Made by a program: the position numbers and the translations under genes
Notes under the pieces: model-generated
The model's input: only the letters and a program-made list of their open reading frames with translations
Told to the model about the DNA's origin: nothing
Databases searched by the model: none
From: Chryseosolibacter histidinae
Lineage (GTDB): Bacteria > Bacteroidota > Bacteroidia > Cytophagales > Cyclobacteriaceae
DNA: 64,000 bases
NCBI RefSeq assembly: GCF_018598225.1
Contig: NZ_JAHESF010000005.1
Coordinates: 230,927 to 294,926 of the forward strand
Reading direction: 5' to 3'
Shown here: positions 51,180 through 59,972 of the stretch, in pieces
How positions within the stretch are numbered: position 1 is the stretch's first letter
Layout of the letters: every line of letters begins with the position of its first letter

Positions 51180-51638
51180 ATGATGAACAAAGGCTTAGTT
51201 AAATCTAATGGCAGTTTATTCCCGGCCATTCCTTCGTTGCTAGATGATTTCTTTGGCAGGAATTGGTTGGACTCCACTGTGGCTAATTGGAGAACATCTG
51301 GGGCCACGATGCCGGCTGTCAATGTGCAGGAGACCAATGACGATTATCAGATCGAGGTTGCGGCTCCTGGCATGAAGCGGGATGATTTTAAGATCGAATT
51401 AGACAACAATGTTATCACGATTTCTTCCCAACGGGAGGATAGCCACGAGGAGAAGGACGGTAACTACACCCGCAGAGAATTCAGCTATCAATCATTTCAG
51501 CGCTCATTTACACTTCCTCAAAACGGAGTGAAGGGCGAAGAGATCAAAGCAAGATATGTTGATGGCATTCTGCGGATCACCGTTCCGAAAACGGAAGATG
51601 CCAGGAAAAAGCCCGCTAAGCAGATAGCAGTGGCTTAA
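51180..51638 (+). CDS. Hsp20/alpha-crystallin small heat-shock protein (1)
   Basis: This 152-aa chaperone has the alpha-crystallin domain (NVQETNDDYQIEVAAPGMKR, then NVITISSQRED) and the closing VDGILRITVPK with a short C-terminal KKPAKQIAVA tail carrying an IxV-like element. It holds unfolding proteins without ATP. A strong AAAGGAGG (51164-51171) lies 8 nt before the ATG. It is a close paralogue of the third Hsp20 at 52931, which suggests local duplication. A terminator follows at 51644. Confidence 0.94.
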   Translation: MMNKGLVKSNGSLFPAIPSLLDDFFGRNWLDSTVANWRTSGATMPAVNVQETNDDYQIEVAAPGMKRDDFKIELDNNVITISSQREDSHEEKDGNYTRREFSYQSFQRSFTLPQNGVKGEEIKARYVDGILRITVPKTEDARKKPAKQIAVA

Positions 51639-51643
51639 GAATA

Positions 51644-51668
51644 GGCGGGGACTACCCGCCTTTTTTTT
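51644..51668 (+). terminator. Rho-independent terminator after Hsp20 (1)
   Basis: GGCGGG / CCCGCC stem (51644-51660) followed by eight T. Confidence 0.85.
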
Positions 51669-51691
51669 GGATTTGAGGGAAAGGAGGAGTT

Positions 51692-52108
51692 ATGAAATTG
51701 GCAACAATTGTTTTCTTGTTTCTGAATCTAATCCAACAACCCAGCGGCACACGCCAGTCCGAAACGGGAATGTTACATTGCTACGTTCCAACGGAACAAG
51801 ATGTAACAAGGGTAGCCCGTAGCCGTCATGAATACTTCGTTGAGTCACGGCTCAAGAATGAGGTTTCTTATGATCCGGTCAGGAGTAACGATTGGCGCAT
51901 GGCTGCTGAAGGACCGGTAATTCGGAATCATTCGTTTCCATCCTGGAACTATCAGCAATTGCCAATGGGGAATAATGCACGGAAGGAAAGGTCGTATGCT
52001 GTCCTTCCGGATAGTTTTTCTTTTCCTGATGCAAAGAAACGATTGATGGAAACACCGCTAAAACGAACCGGCCGGAAGGAACATGAACGGGAATACTATG
52101 AAACATAA
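51692..52108 (+). CDS. Uncharacterised secreted small protein of the stress island
   Basis: This 138-aa protein starts with a short signal-like segment (MKLATIVFLFLNLIQQPSG). The rest is hydrophilic, with many Arg, Lys and Tyr (RKERSYAVLPDSFSFPDAKK) and no recognised domain. It is preceded by AAAGGAGG (51680-51687), like its chaperone neighbours, which supports translation and membership in the same imported unit. It starts 24 bp after the terminator of Hsp20 (1), so read-through or a nearby promoter must supply its mRNA. Confidence 0.55.
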   Translation: MKLATIVFLFLNLIQQPSGTRQSETGMLHCYVPTEQDVTRVARSRHEYFVESRLKNEVSYDPVRSNDWRMAAEGPVIRNHSFPSWNYQQLPMGNNARKERSYAVLPDSFSFPDAKKRLMETPLKRTGRKEHEREYYET

Positions 52109-52118
52109 TGTTGAAATA

Positions 52119-52162
52119 TGTCAAGCTGAATTTTTTTCATCTTCCGGCCGACAGCTTGACAG
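52119..52162 (+). promoter_or_regulatory. Perfect 10-bp inverted repeat upstream of Hsp20 (2)
   Basis: TGTCAAGCTG (52119-52128) and CAGCTTGACA (52152-52161) are exact inverses 23 bp apart; the right arm includes TTGACAG. No T-run follows, so it looks like an operator or leader structure. The rest of 52163-52406 shows no convincing gene; a 41-codon ORF (52265-52390) has no ribosome site. Confidence 0.45.
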
Positions 52163-52406
52163 TATTCTGTGAACAACAAGTGCCTTGAGGTCGTTTGGTT
52201 TACAATCTTGTGACTTTTGCATAATTATTGTTAGCCGGATTTTGTAAATAAAATTAAAAACGCCATGAGCAGCGTTTCAAAATCAGGTGGTCTTTTTGCA
52301 AGGCAAAAGGCCGATAAGATCAGGGAGATTGTCTTCCGGCAGCATGGAAAGACTCGAAGGATCTTTGACATAAACATAAAAGCGATGTAGAAAGGAGGAT
52401 TGTTTT

Positions 52407-52877
52407 ATGAAAGTGCGAAGAGACAAGGCAAAGAATGATGGTAGAAATAGATGGATAGAGAATAGTTTCAATCTTCCGGGTATGTTCGATGATTTTGTCA
52501 CACGCGATTTATTCCGCCCTTCGTTCAGCAGTACAGGCGTTTCGACTCCAGCTGTGAACGTCATCGAAACAAACGATGATTTCCGCCTGGAAATGGTGGC
52601 ACCTGGCATGAAGAAGGAAAATTTCCACCTGGAACTGCAGGACAATGTTTTGACAATTTCTTACGATCACGAAGATAACCGCGAAGGTGCAAGGCGTGAT
52701 TGGAAGTACATCACACGCGAGTACAATTATCATTCATTTTCAAGGAGCTTCTCTTTGCCGGAAACGATAGAGTCTGAAAAAATTCAGGCAAAATATGAGG
52801 ATGGCATATTGCATGTCATCATTCCGAAAAAGGATGACGCAAAAGGAAAACGCTCGCGTCAAATCAATATCACGTAA
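52407..52877 (+). CDS. Hsp20/alpha-crystallin small heat-shock protein (2)
   Basis: This 156-aa member diverges from the other two. Its alpha-crystallin domain spans ~45-145 (NVIETNDDFRLEMVAPGMKK, NVLTISYDHED, EDGILHVIIPK) with a tail KRSRQINIT. AAAGGAGG (52391-52398) lies 8 nt upstream of the ATG. Together with the third Hsp20, 53 bp downstream, it probably forms one transcript. ATP-independent holdase activity is expected; the combination of distinct members may allow mixed oligomers. Confidence 0.93.
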   Translation: MKVRRDKAKNDGRNRWIENSFNLPGMFDDFVTRDLFRPSFSSTGVSTPAVNVIETNDDFRLEMVAPGMKKENFHLELQDNVLTISYDHEDNREGARRDWKYITREYNYHSFSRSFSLPETIESEKIQAKYEDGILHVIIPKKDDAKGKRSRQINIT

Positions 52878-52930
52878 CGACCCATTACGATCATAAAATG
52901 TTTAACAAACTCAGAAAGGAGGATTTAATT

Positions 52931-53389
52931 ATGAAAACGTTAGTTAGAACCAACGGAAATCTTTTTCCGGCCATTCCGTCTTTGTTGAATGACTTTTTAA
53001 CAGACGATTGGTTTGATTCATCGCTGGCAAACTGGAGATCATCCGGCGCTACATTGCCAGCTGTCAACGTGCGGGAAACAAATGACGATTTCAGCATCGA
53101 GGTTGCCGCCCCCGGGATGAAACGCGATGATTTCAAAGTGGAGCTGGACAACAACGTGCTTACGATCTCTTCTGAACGTGAAGATAATCGTGAAAAAAAA
53201 GACAGTGATGGAAACTATACACGGAGAGAATTCAGCTATCAATCGTTCCAGCGGAGCTTCTCGTTGCCGGAAAACAAAGTTGAAGGTGATAAAATAGCTG
53301 CGCGTTACGTTGATGGTATCCTTCACGTGACCGTTCCCAAAAGAGAAGAGGCCAAGGTTAAGCCAGCGAAACAAATAAAAGTTTCATAG
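52931..53389 (+). CDS. Hsp20/alpha-crystallin small heat-shock protein (3)
   Basis: The start is set at the ATG at 52931, 8 nt after AAAGGAGG (52915-52922), rather than the upstream in-frame codon at 52898. The 152-aa product (MKTLVRTNGNLFPAIPSLLN onward) is clearly similar along its length to Hsp20 (1), including NDDFSIEVAAPGMKRDDFKV and the RREFSYQSFQRSFSLPE block. The C-terminal tail is KPAKQIKVS. It holds unfolded proteins for refolding by other chaperones. Confidence 0.94.
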   Translation: MKTLVRTNGNLFPAIPSLLNDFLTDDWFDSSLANWRSSGATLPAVNVRETNDDFSIEVAAPGMKRDDFKVELDNNVLTISSEREDNREKKDSDGNYTRREFSYQSFQRSFSLPENKVEGDKIAARYVDGILHVTVPKREEAKVKPAKQIKVS

Positions 53390-53393
53390 CTGA

Positions 53394-53413
53394 GAGGCGG
53401 GGTACCCCGCCTC
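53394..53413. repeat. 20-bp perfect palindrome
   Basis: GAGGCGGGGTACCCCGCCTC follows the third Hsp20 gene by a few bases. The stem resembles the terminator of Hsp20 (1) but has no T-run; it may be a decayed terminator or an mRNA-protecting hairpin. Confidence 0.6.
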
Positions 53414-53851
53414 ACTATTGCTCCCCAAAATTTGAATGATGAATTTCACGATGGGCACTCTGACTTTGTTCCGGGCCCGATTTCAACAGGCTGTCGACAG
53501 ACCATCGGCCGCCACCGCAATCATATAAACCCTCCTTTTTGATTTCTTAAGACATTAGCAGACTAAACCACGGCCACCAAACATGCCAGTCTGTAACACG
53601 TTATTGTGCCGGCATGATAACTGAAATTTTTTCTGATACAGGGTCATTCTGACATTTTGAAATGGCTGCAGCCAAAAAAATGACAGCACAGGCATAGCCG
53701 CCAGAATTGAAAAAATGTTCTGGCGCGTAGTTTGATGGCCGCAAAAAGTCCAGCTGCCGAAGGCACTGCTAAGGGTTCTGCGATCGTAAACCCAAGTAAT
53801 GATTACTCAATTTTTAATTAGATGACAGACTAACTAAAGAAGGAGGCAATT
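53414..53851. other. Intergenic region upstream of htrA
   Basis: No real gene is seen. The minus strand has an AGGAGG box before a 13-codon ORF (53524-53483), perhaps a remnant. The plus strand holds CTGACA (53649) and TGACAG (53681-53686) after an A7 run, and GTAGTTTG (~53727-53734) as a weak -7 box. Confidence 0.4.
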
Positions 53852-55375
53852 ATGAAACGTACAATCTTAGCAATCATTTTATCAGCTGTCCTGGGAAGTG
53901 CCACAACCGTTGGCATTCTCGAGCTAATTGAAAAGGACGATTCTGTAAAAATAGAGTATATAAATTCTACGCCAGTAAAAAACGTTTCCGTAAAAGGGGC
54001 TGCGGCAACAAAGGTCGATCCCATGGATTTCACAGCCGTTGCCGAGAAAGTGATGCCCTCCGTTGTTCATATCAAGTCGGAGTCACGCGTTTCCGGACCT
54101 GAGCAGACCTTTGAACACAGACAACTGCCGGATCCCTTCAGAGATTTTTTCGATGATCACATGCTCGACAATTTCTTTGGGCCCAGATTCTGGCATCAAC
54201 GCCCACATGGCAATAACGGCCCAATGTTAAGGATCGGCACAGGTTCTGGCGTGATCATCAATGAGAACGGTTACATTGTAACGAACAACCATGTTATCGA
54301 TCAGGCCGATGACATTGAGATCACCCTCGATGATAACCGGATGTTCAAGGCCGATGTCATTGGAACAGATCCATCCACCGATTTGGCGTTGCTTAAAATA
54401 GACGCGAAAAATTTGCAAGCCCTGCCATTGGTTGACTCTGACAGCGCAAAAGTAGGTGAGTGGGTTCTTGCCGTAGGTAACCCCTTCAATCTTAATTCCA
54501 CCGTGACTGCGGGTATCATCAGTGCGAAGGGCCGTACGCTTAACATACTTGATGATAAATCGGCAGTAGAGTCTTTCATCCAAACAGACGCTGCTATTAA
54601 CCAGGGAAATAGCGGTGGTGCGTTGGTAAATCTACAGGGTGGTCTTGTTGGTATTTGCTCGGCCATCGCCAGCCCAACCGGTGCATATGCAGGGTACGGG
54701 TTTGCCGTTCCCACCAATATCGTGAAAAAAGTGGTGGAAGACCTGCTCGCGTATGGCGAGGTTCAGCGCGGAGCACTTGGTATCATGATTACCGATGTAA
54801 ATAGAAACCTTGTAAAAGAAAAAAACCTTGAAGTAGCCACCGGCGTTTATGTGGACAGTTTGCTTGAGAACAGCGCTGCAGGACAAGCTGGTGTAAAACC
54901 TGGTGATGTGATCCTGGAAGTGGACGGTCGTAAAGTGCGCACATCCTCTGAGTTGCGTGAGCTTATTGCGCGCCATCATCCCGGCGACAAAGTGAAGCTC
55001 AAAGTCGACCGCTTTGGAAAGGTGAATGACTTTACTATCACCCTTACCAGCCCGGAAGGAAAATCTAAAACTTCCAGAAAGGATTTGCCGCCTGTGCTGT
55101 CGTCACTTGGCGCAGCGCTGAGGGACGCTGACGAAAAAACCTGCCAGAGGCTGGGCATCGATGGTGGTGTGGAGGTGACAAAATTGTTCTCTGGAAAACT
55201 AAGCCGGACCGGAATGAAGGAAGGCTTTATCATCACTGCGGTGGATGGTAAAAAGGTGGATAGCATCCAGGAGCTTTCTTCGAAGCTGAGATCTAAAAAG
55301 GATGGCGAAGGGGTCATGCTCGAAGGCGTTTACGAAGCGGGAAGCGGAACATACTACTATGCATTCGGAGTGTGA
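53852..55375 (+). CDS. HtrA/DegP-type periplasmic serine protease
   Basis: This 507-aa protein has an N-terminal membrane anchor or signal (residues 4-24), a trypsin-like protease domain with His147 (VTNNHVID), Asp177 (STDLALLKID) and Ser254 (QGNSGGALVN), and two PDZ domains (~290-385 and ~415-505; GVKPGDVILEVDGRKV and GFIITAVDGKKVD). It degrades or refolds misfolded envelope proteins. A GAAGGAGG site (53839-53846) lies 5 nt before the ATG. It follows the Hsp20 genes and precedes a J-protein, consistent with a stress island. Confidence 0.93.
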   Translation: MKRTILAIILSAVLGSATTVGILELIEKDDSVKIEYINSTPVKNVSVKGAAATKVDPMDFTAVAEKVMPSVVHIKSESRVSGPEQTFEHRQLPDPFRDFFDDHMLDNFFGPRFWHQRPHGNNGPMLRIGTGSGVIINENGYIVTNNHVIDQADDIEITLDDNRMFKADVIGTDPSTDLALLKIDAKNLQALPLVDSDSAKVGEWVLAVGNPFNLNSTVTAGIISAKGRTLNILDDKSAVESFIQTDAAINQGNSGGALVNLQGGLVGICSAIASPTGAYAGYGFAVPTNIVKKVVEDLLAYGEVQRGALGIMITDVNRNLVKEKNLEVATGVYVDSLLENSAAGQAGVKPGDVILEVDGRKVRTSSELRELIARHHPGDKVKLKVDRFGKVNDFTITLTSPEGKSKTSRKDLPPVLSSLGAALRDADEKTCQRLGIDGGVEVTKLFSGKLSRTGMKEGFIITAVDGKKVDSIQELSSKLRSKKDGEGVMLEGVYEAGSGTYYYAFGV

Positions 55376-55394
55376 TTCTTGATCCGACTGACAA

Positions 55395-55433
55395 GCTGCA
55401 AGCCTTGCCGGGTGTAATCACAAGGCTTGCAGC
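55395..55433 (+). promoter_or_regulatory. Intercistronic hairpin between htrA and the J-protein gene
   Basis: GCTGCAAGCCTTG (55395-55407) and CAAGGCTTGCAGC (55421-55433) form a perfect 13-bp stem with a 13-nt loop and no T-run. A role in mRNA processing or stability is likely. Confidence 0.55.
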
Positions 55434-55477
55434 ACATCCCTATCCAAGTAAAAAAGTGATTGAATGATTCAGGAGCG

Positions 55478-56413
55478 ATGGACTACAAGGACTACTATAA
55501 AATATTAGGCGTTGCAAAAGAAGCGCGTCCGGATGAAATCAAAAAAGCATACCGGAAGCTTGCTGTAAAGTTTCATCCCGATAAGAATCCAGGTGATAAA
55601 GGAGCCGAGGAACGCTTCAAAGAGATCAGCGAAGCATATGATGTACTGAGTGATCCTGAGAAGCGAAGGAAATACGACGCACTGGGAGAGAACTGGCGAA
55701 ACTTTCAGGGATCGGACAGAGCAGGTCACCAGTATTCAACGCCAGGGGAGCAACAGTACCACTATGAGTTTGGCGGTGATCCGTCCGGGTTCTTTGATCA
55801 ATCGGGTTTCTCTGATTTCTTCGAATCCTTTTTTGGAAAGGGCGGTGGAAACAGGCGCGCCGGTTTTGCATCCGATTTTGATTTTGCGAATCCTGGAAGC
55901 GACCTGGCTGGAGAATTACTGCTGACCTTGCAGGAAGCATATGATGGCACGAAACGGATCGTTGACATTAACGGTGAAAAGATCCGCGTATCTATCAAGC
56001 CTGGAGCATATGATGGCCTGCAATTAAAAGTGAAAGGCAAGGGTGAGCAGCGTGCAACAGGAGGAAGATCCGGAAATCTTTACTTGACAGTTCGCGTACA
56101 GGAACATGAAGTGTTCAGGAGAGATGGTGATGATCTTTACATGGAACTGTCTGTCGATCTCTTCACGGCTCTGCTGGGCGGCAAACAGGAGATCATTACA
56201 TTGTCAGGCAAGGTGCAGCTTGCTGTACCGGAAGGAACTCAAAATGGAAAGATGTTAAGGCTGGTAGGGAAAGGCATGCCGGTATATCGAAAGCCCGGAC
56301 AATTTGGTGATCTGTATGTAAAGATCAACGTTGTTCTGCCGACATTTCTTTCTTCGGAACAGAAGGAGATGGTGCGCAGGCTTAAGGAGATGCTGAAACC
56401 TCAATTTGCATGA
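55478..56413 (+). CDS. CbpA-type J-domain co-chaperone
   Basis: The ATG at 55478 (AGGAG just upstream) gives a 311-aa protein: J-domain with HPD at 33-35, a Gly/Phe-rich linker (~80-130), and the two DnaJ C-terminal beta domains ([20 protein letters not shown], then [20 protein letters not shown]). It lacks the four CxxCxGxG zinc-finger motifs, so it is CbpA-like rather than DnaJ. It recruits a DnaK partner encoded elsewhere. It fits with the Hsp20 and HtrA genes around it. Confidence 0.93.
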   Translation: MDYKDYYKILGVAKEARPDEIKKAYRKLAVKFHPDKNPGDKGAEERFKEISEAYDVLSDPEKRRKYDALGENWRNFQGSDRAGHQYSTPGEQQYHYEFGGDPSGFFDQSGFSDFFESFFGKGGGNRRAGFASDFDFANPGSDLAGELLLTLQEAYDGTKRIVDINGEKIRVSIKPGAYDGLQLKVKGKGEQRATGGRSGNLYLTVRVQEHEVFRRDGDDLYMELSVDLFTALLGGKQEIITLSGKVQLAVPEGTQNGKMLRLVGKGMPVYRKPGQFGDLYVKINVVLPTFLSSEQKEMVRRLKEMLKPQFA

Positions 56414-56465
56414 GTATGAAAAAGGGATAGTAGTGAGCTAACCATATTTTACAAAGGAGGTAATT

Positions 56466-59400
56466 ATGGCACGGAATCTAGGTTTGGTGTTATGGGTTAT
56501 CTTGTTAATAATGGTCCTGTGCGACAACGGTTATTCTCAACAGTTTGGAAGGAATAAGCCCAACTATGAAAAATTCAATTTCAAAGTTCATAAGAGCCCG
56601 CATTTCGAGCTGTACCACTACCTCGAAAACGATTCATTGGTCGAGACGTTTTCTGCTGCCGGTGAAAGCTGGTATCAGGCGCATCAAAAAACTTTCAGGG
56701 ATACTTTTCCCGAGCGGAACCCAGTTATCCTGTATTCAAATCATGCAGACTTCTGGCAGACGAATGCCATATTAGGGAGCGTGGGTATTGGAACCGGGGG
56801 TGTTACCGAAGCGCTGAGGAATCGCGTGGTGATGCCTGTGATGGAGCTCTACTCGCAGACAAATCACGTTTTGGGTCATGAACTTGTTCATGCATTTCAG
56901 TATAAGCTGCTCCAAAACAAAGAGGACTCGCTATCGCTTAACGACATTCAAAACCTCCCGCTTTGGATGGTAGAGGGATTGGCGGAGTTCCTTTCAATTG
57001 GAAACGTTGATCCGCATACGGCCATGTGGATGCGCGACGCCCTGCGGCAAAAAAAGTTTCCTACATTGAAAGAAATGACTCGGAACAGCGAGTATTTTCC
57101 TTATCGCTATGGTCAGGCGTTCTGGTCTTTTATGACGGGCGTGTTCGGAGATACTATCGTTTATCCATTGTTCCGAAAAACTGCGAAGCTCGGATATAAC
57201 GACGCGATCAAAGCGCTAACCGGGCTGGATGAGAAAGCTTTCTCCGAAGCATGGAAAAGAAACCTTACGGAATACTATAGCAAGTACTGTGATTTGAAGG
57301 CGGATAGCCTTGCCGGAAACTTACTTATCGGAAAGAAGGCCGGCAAAATTAACATCGCGCCTGTAATAAGTCCCAATGGCCAGTACGTGGCGTTTCTCTC
57401 AGAGCGAAACATCTTTGGAATCGACCTCTTCCTGGCCGATGCCCGGACCGGCAAAATTATTAAGACCCTTTCCTCAACAGCGCGTGTAAGCCACATTGAC
57501 GATTTTAGTTACATAGAGTCAACCGGAACATGGTCTCCTTTAGGTGACAAATTTGCATTTGTGGGCTTCAGCAAGGGAAGCAGCGTGCTCTCGGTGATGG
57601 ATGTGAACGCAAAAAGTAAAACCACGACCGTAAACATTCAGGGGGTGCCCTACTTCAGCAATCCTTCATGGTCGCCCGATGGTGATCATATTGTGATATC
57701 AGGGATGGTGAATGGCCAGGGCGATCTGTACTTGTACAACATAAGAACGAAAAAAGTAACACAACTCACCAACGACTGGTATTCGGATATTCAGCCCCAG
57801 TGGTCACCAGATGGCCGTTTCATCCTGTTTGTTTCAGACCGCCCGGCAAAAGGTAAGAGTTATAAAAGCAAAGCCTTGCAACTTTCTCTTTATGACATGC
57901 AACAAAGAGATGTTATTGTGTTGGATATTTTTCACGGCGCTGAAAATCTCAATCCTGCCTTCTCACCTGATGGAAAGTCCATCTATTTCCTGTCAAACCG
58001 CGATGGATTCAGAAACCTGTATTTGCACACAATAGAGAATGGTAAGGTTTACCAGCTCACAGATTACGTTACAGGTATTACAGGTATCACTGCCTATTCT
58101 CCTGCACTCAGCGTCTCATCCCGCACCGGGAATTTAACCTATAGCTATTATTCAGATAATTCGTATGCTATATTTTTAGCCCGCCCCGATGAATTTCACA
58201 GACGTGAGATTAATCCATTGGATGTAGATTTTTCAGCTGGCATTCTTCCTCCAAAAAGCAGGGAGGACAGCATAACCGGGACTGTTAAAGAAATTGAATT
58301 CACACGTGTTAAACGCCTTGAAAGTGAAGATCATCCCTACAGGCCAAAATTGAGTTTGGAATACATTGGCAATCAGGTAGGCATTGGCGTTTCTACAAGT
58401 GCATTCGGCACGCGTACAGGAATGTCAGGAGGCGTAGATATGTTGTTCGGTGACATGATGGGTTATCACAGAGTATCTACGACCCTGGCGTTGAACGGAG
58501 AGATCTATGACTTTGGCGGACAGGCCACCTACTTGAATCAAAAAAACAGGATCAATTGGGGCTTTACCGCTTCTCATACGCCTTACCGCTCTGCAGTCCT
58601 GGGGTATAAACAAGATACCGTCTACATAAAACAAGACACACTATCAACTACCAACTTGGTGCTGGATGTTTTCCGGGCCTTTGATAAAAATATCAGCGGG
58701 TTTGTGTATTTGCCGTTTTCAACTACAAGGCGCCTCGAACTTGGATCAGGCTACTCATTTTTCTCATTCCGTCTTGACCGTTACCATAATCATTATTCAG
58801 GTGGTTACAGAATACGAGAGGAAAGGGAAAAACTGGATGCGCCTGAAGGCTACAGGCTTGGAAGCACCTATGCTGCCTATGTCTTTGACAACGCTTTTTT
58901 TGGCATTGCTTCGCCCATGCGCGGCAGCCGATACAGACTTGAGCTGGAAAAAACTTATGACGCGTTGGATTATCATACCATAACGCTCGACTACAGGCGA
59001 TATTTTTTTCTAAATCCTACATCGATAGCTTTTCGATTCCTCCACGTCGGACGCTTCGGTAATGATGCTGAAAGTGAGCGAATTTATCCATTAAGCTTCG
59101 CTTATCCAACGTTGACAAGAGGTAACAGTCTTGACAACATCACAGGGTATTCGACTGAAGAGGGTGATGCATACGCCATAAATCAGATCTATGGAAGCAG
59201 AATAGCAGTTGCCAATGCTGAATGGCGTATAACCCTGACAGGCCCGGAAAGACTCTCTCCAATAAGATCTAAATTGTTGTTTACCGAACTGGCCTTGTTT
59301 ACCGATGCAGGTCTTGCATGGACGGCACGTGAAAAACCACAATTGAAATCGGATCCGGAATCATCCAATCAAAGAGTACCATTTTTGAGTGCAGGCATAT

Positions 59401-59516
59401 CGTTGCGTGTAAATGTTTTTGGCCTGCTGGTTGTTGAGCCTTACTATGCCTTTCCATGGCGCGGCGACCGATTCGCCAAAGGTACATTGGGCCTGAACTT
59501 TAGTCCAGGGTGGTAA
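56466..59516 (+). CDS. Metalloprotease / TolB-like propeller / outer-membrane barrel fusion
   Basis: This 1016-aa secreted protein has a signal peptide (up to ~Q25), a gluzincin-like protease domain with HELVH (138-142) and a downstream Glu ligand in WMVEGLAEFLS (170-177), a TolB/PD40 propeller (~300-600: repeats like PSWSPDGDHIVISG and PQWSPDGRFILFVSD), and a C-terminal ~350-residue barrel resembling the surface-antigen/Omp85 type, ending GDRFAKGTLGLNFSPGW. It could anchor a protease-propeller at the outer membrane. AAAGGAGG (56453-56460) precedes the ATG by 5 nt. Confidence 0.85.
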   Translation: MARNLGLVLWVILLIMVLCDNGYSQQFGRNKPNYEKFNFKVHKSPHFELYHYLENDSLVETFSAAGESWYQAHQKTFRDTFPERNPVILYSNHADFWQTNAILGSVGIGTGGVTEALRNRVVMPVMELYSQTNHVLGHELVHAFQYKLLQNKEDSLSLNDIQNLPLWMVEGLAEFLSIGNVDPHTAMWMRDALRQKKFPTLKEMTRNSEYFPYRYGQAFWSFMTGVFGDTIVYPLFRKTAKLGYNDAIKALTGLDEKAFSEAWKRNLTEYYSKYCDLKADSLAGNLLIGKKAGKINIAPVISPNGQYVAFLSERNIFGIDLFLADARTGKIIKTLSSTARVSHIDDFSYIESTGTWSPLGDKFAFVGFSKGSSVLSVMDVNAKSKTTTVNIQGVPYFSNPSWSPDGDHIVISGMVNGQGDLYLYNIRTKKVTQLTNDWYSDIQPQWSPDGRFILFVSDRPAKGKSYKSKALQLSLYDMQQRDVIVLDIFHGAENLNPAFSPDGKSIYFLSNRDGFRNLYLHTIENGKVYQLTDYVTGITGITAYSPALSVSSRTGNLTYSYYSDNSYAIFLARPDEFHRREINPLDVDFSAGILPPKSREDSITGTVKEIEFTRVKRLESEDHPYRPKLSLEYIGNQVGIGVSTSAFGTRTGMSGGVDMLFGDMMGYHRVSTTLALNGEIYDFGGQATYLNQKNRINWGFTASHTPYRSAVLGYKQDTVYIKQDTLSTTNLVLDVFRAFDKNISGFVYLPFSTTRRLELGSGYSFFSFRLDRYHNHYSGGYRIREEREKLDAPEGYRLGSTYAAYVFDNAFFGIASPMRGSRYRLELEKTYDALDYHTITLDYRRYFFLNPTSIAFRFLHVGRFGNDAESERIYPLSFAYPTLTRGNSLDNITGYSTEEGDAYAINQIYGSRIAVANAEWRITLTGPERLSPIRSKLLFTELALFTDAGLAWTAREKPQLKSDPESSNQRVPFLSAGISLRVNVFGLLVVEPYYAFPWRGDRFAKGTLGLNFSPGW

Positions 59517-59535
59517 CATCATAAAGATTGTGTCA

Positions 59536-59640
59536 ATGGAAAGGGATAGTTACATATACGTATTGATTGCGCTGCTTCTGTTCTTTATCGGAACGATGTT
59601 CTTTGTTATTATGGAATTTATGTTCGTGATCAGTTCTTAG
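59536..59640 (+). CDS. 34-aa single-span membrane peptide
   Basis: The ORF MERDSYIYVLIALLLFFIGT continues to an almost wholly hydrophobic C-terminus ending FMFVISS. It starts 19 bp after the stop of the large fusion gene on the same strand, so co-transcription is plausible. No ribosome site is visible. Minus-strand frames across it look like shadows. Confidence 0.4.
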   Translation: MERDSYIYVLIALLLFFIGTMFFVIMEFMFVISS

Positions 59641-59972
59641 AACTTCTTTCCGGTACGAAGGCACAACAAAGAAAACGGCCATATCACTTATTCGGTCTCT
59701 ATGATGCTGGGACATTTTATCTAAATCCATTCTCGCTTTTGTGTTAAAATTATTCAAGAAATTCATCCATCACATCTTCCTCTAGCTCCATAACCGCTTT
59801 GCCTAGTTTGATCCGGCCCGAACATGTGGCAAGTGCGGCGCATGCCATCTGCCAAGTATCCGCAGGCGGTAGCAATGAAGTAAAAATATTTTTTAGAAAA
59901 ATCTGATATTTTAACTTAAGTGAAATTGCCCCTGTTTCTTTCTTCAAAGATTTGTGGAAAAAAATAGAATAT
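59641..59972. other. 332-bp intergenic region with operator
   Basis: No gene is supported. A minus-strand frame (60067-59750) overlaps the next gene and has no start context. The notable element is the palindrome at 59908-59925. Confidence 0.5.
59908..59925 (+). promoter_or_regulatory. Crp/Fnr-type operator candidate (copy 1)
   Basis: ATTTTAACTTAAGTGAAA occurs here and, identically, at 61384-61401. The core TTTnACTTAAGTnAAA is a 16-bp near-perfect palindrome. It lies 47 bp before the membrane-protein start at 59973. Confidence 0.6.

Noticed and set aside
52265..52390. 41-codon plus-strand ORF upstream of Hsp20 (2)
   Set aside because: It has no ribosome site although all neighbours have strong ones, and no recognisable features.
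53483..53524. Minus-strand 13-codon ORF after an AGGAGG box
   Set aside because: Too short to support as a gene; mentioned only as a possible remnant in the gap entry.
59533..59766. Minus-strand 77-codon ORF
   Set aside because: It overlaps the better plus-strand membrane peptide, is rich in charged residues of antisense type and has no start context.
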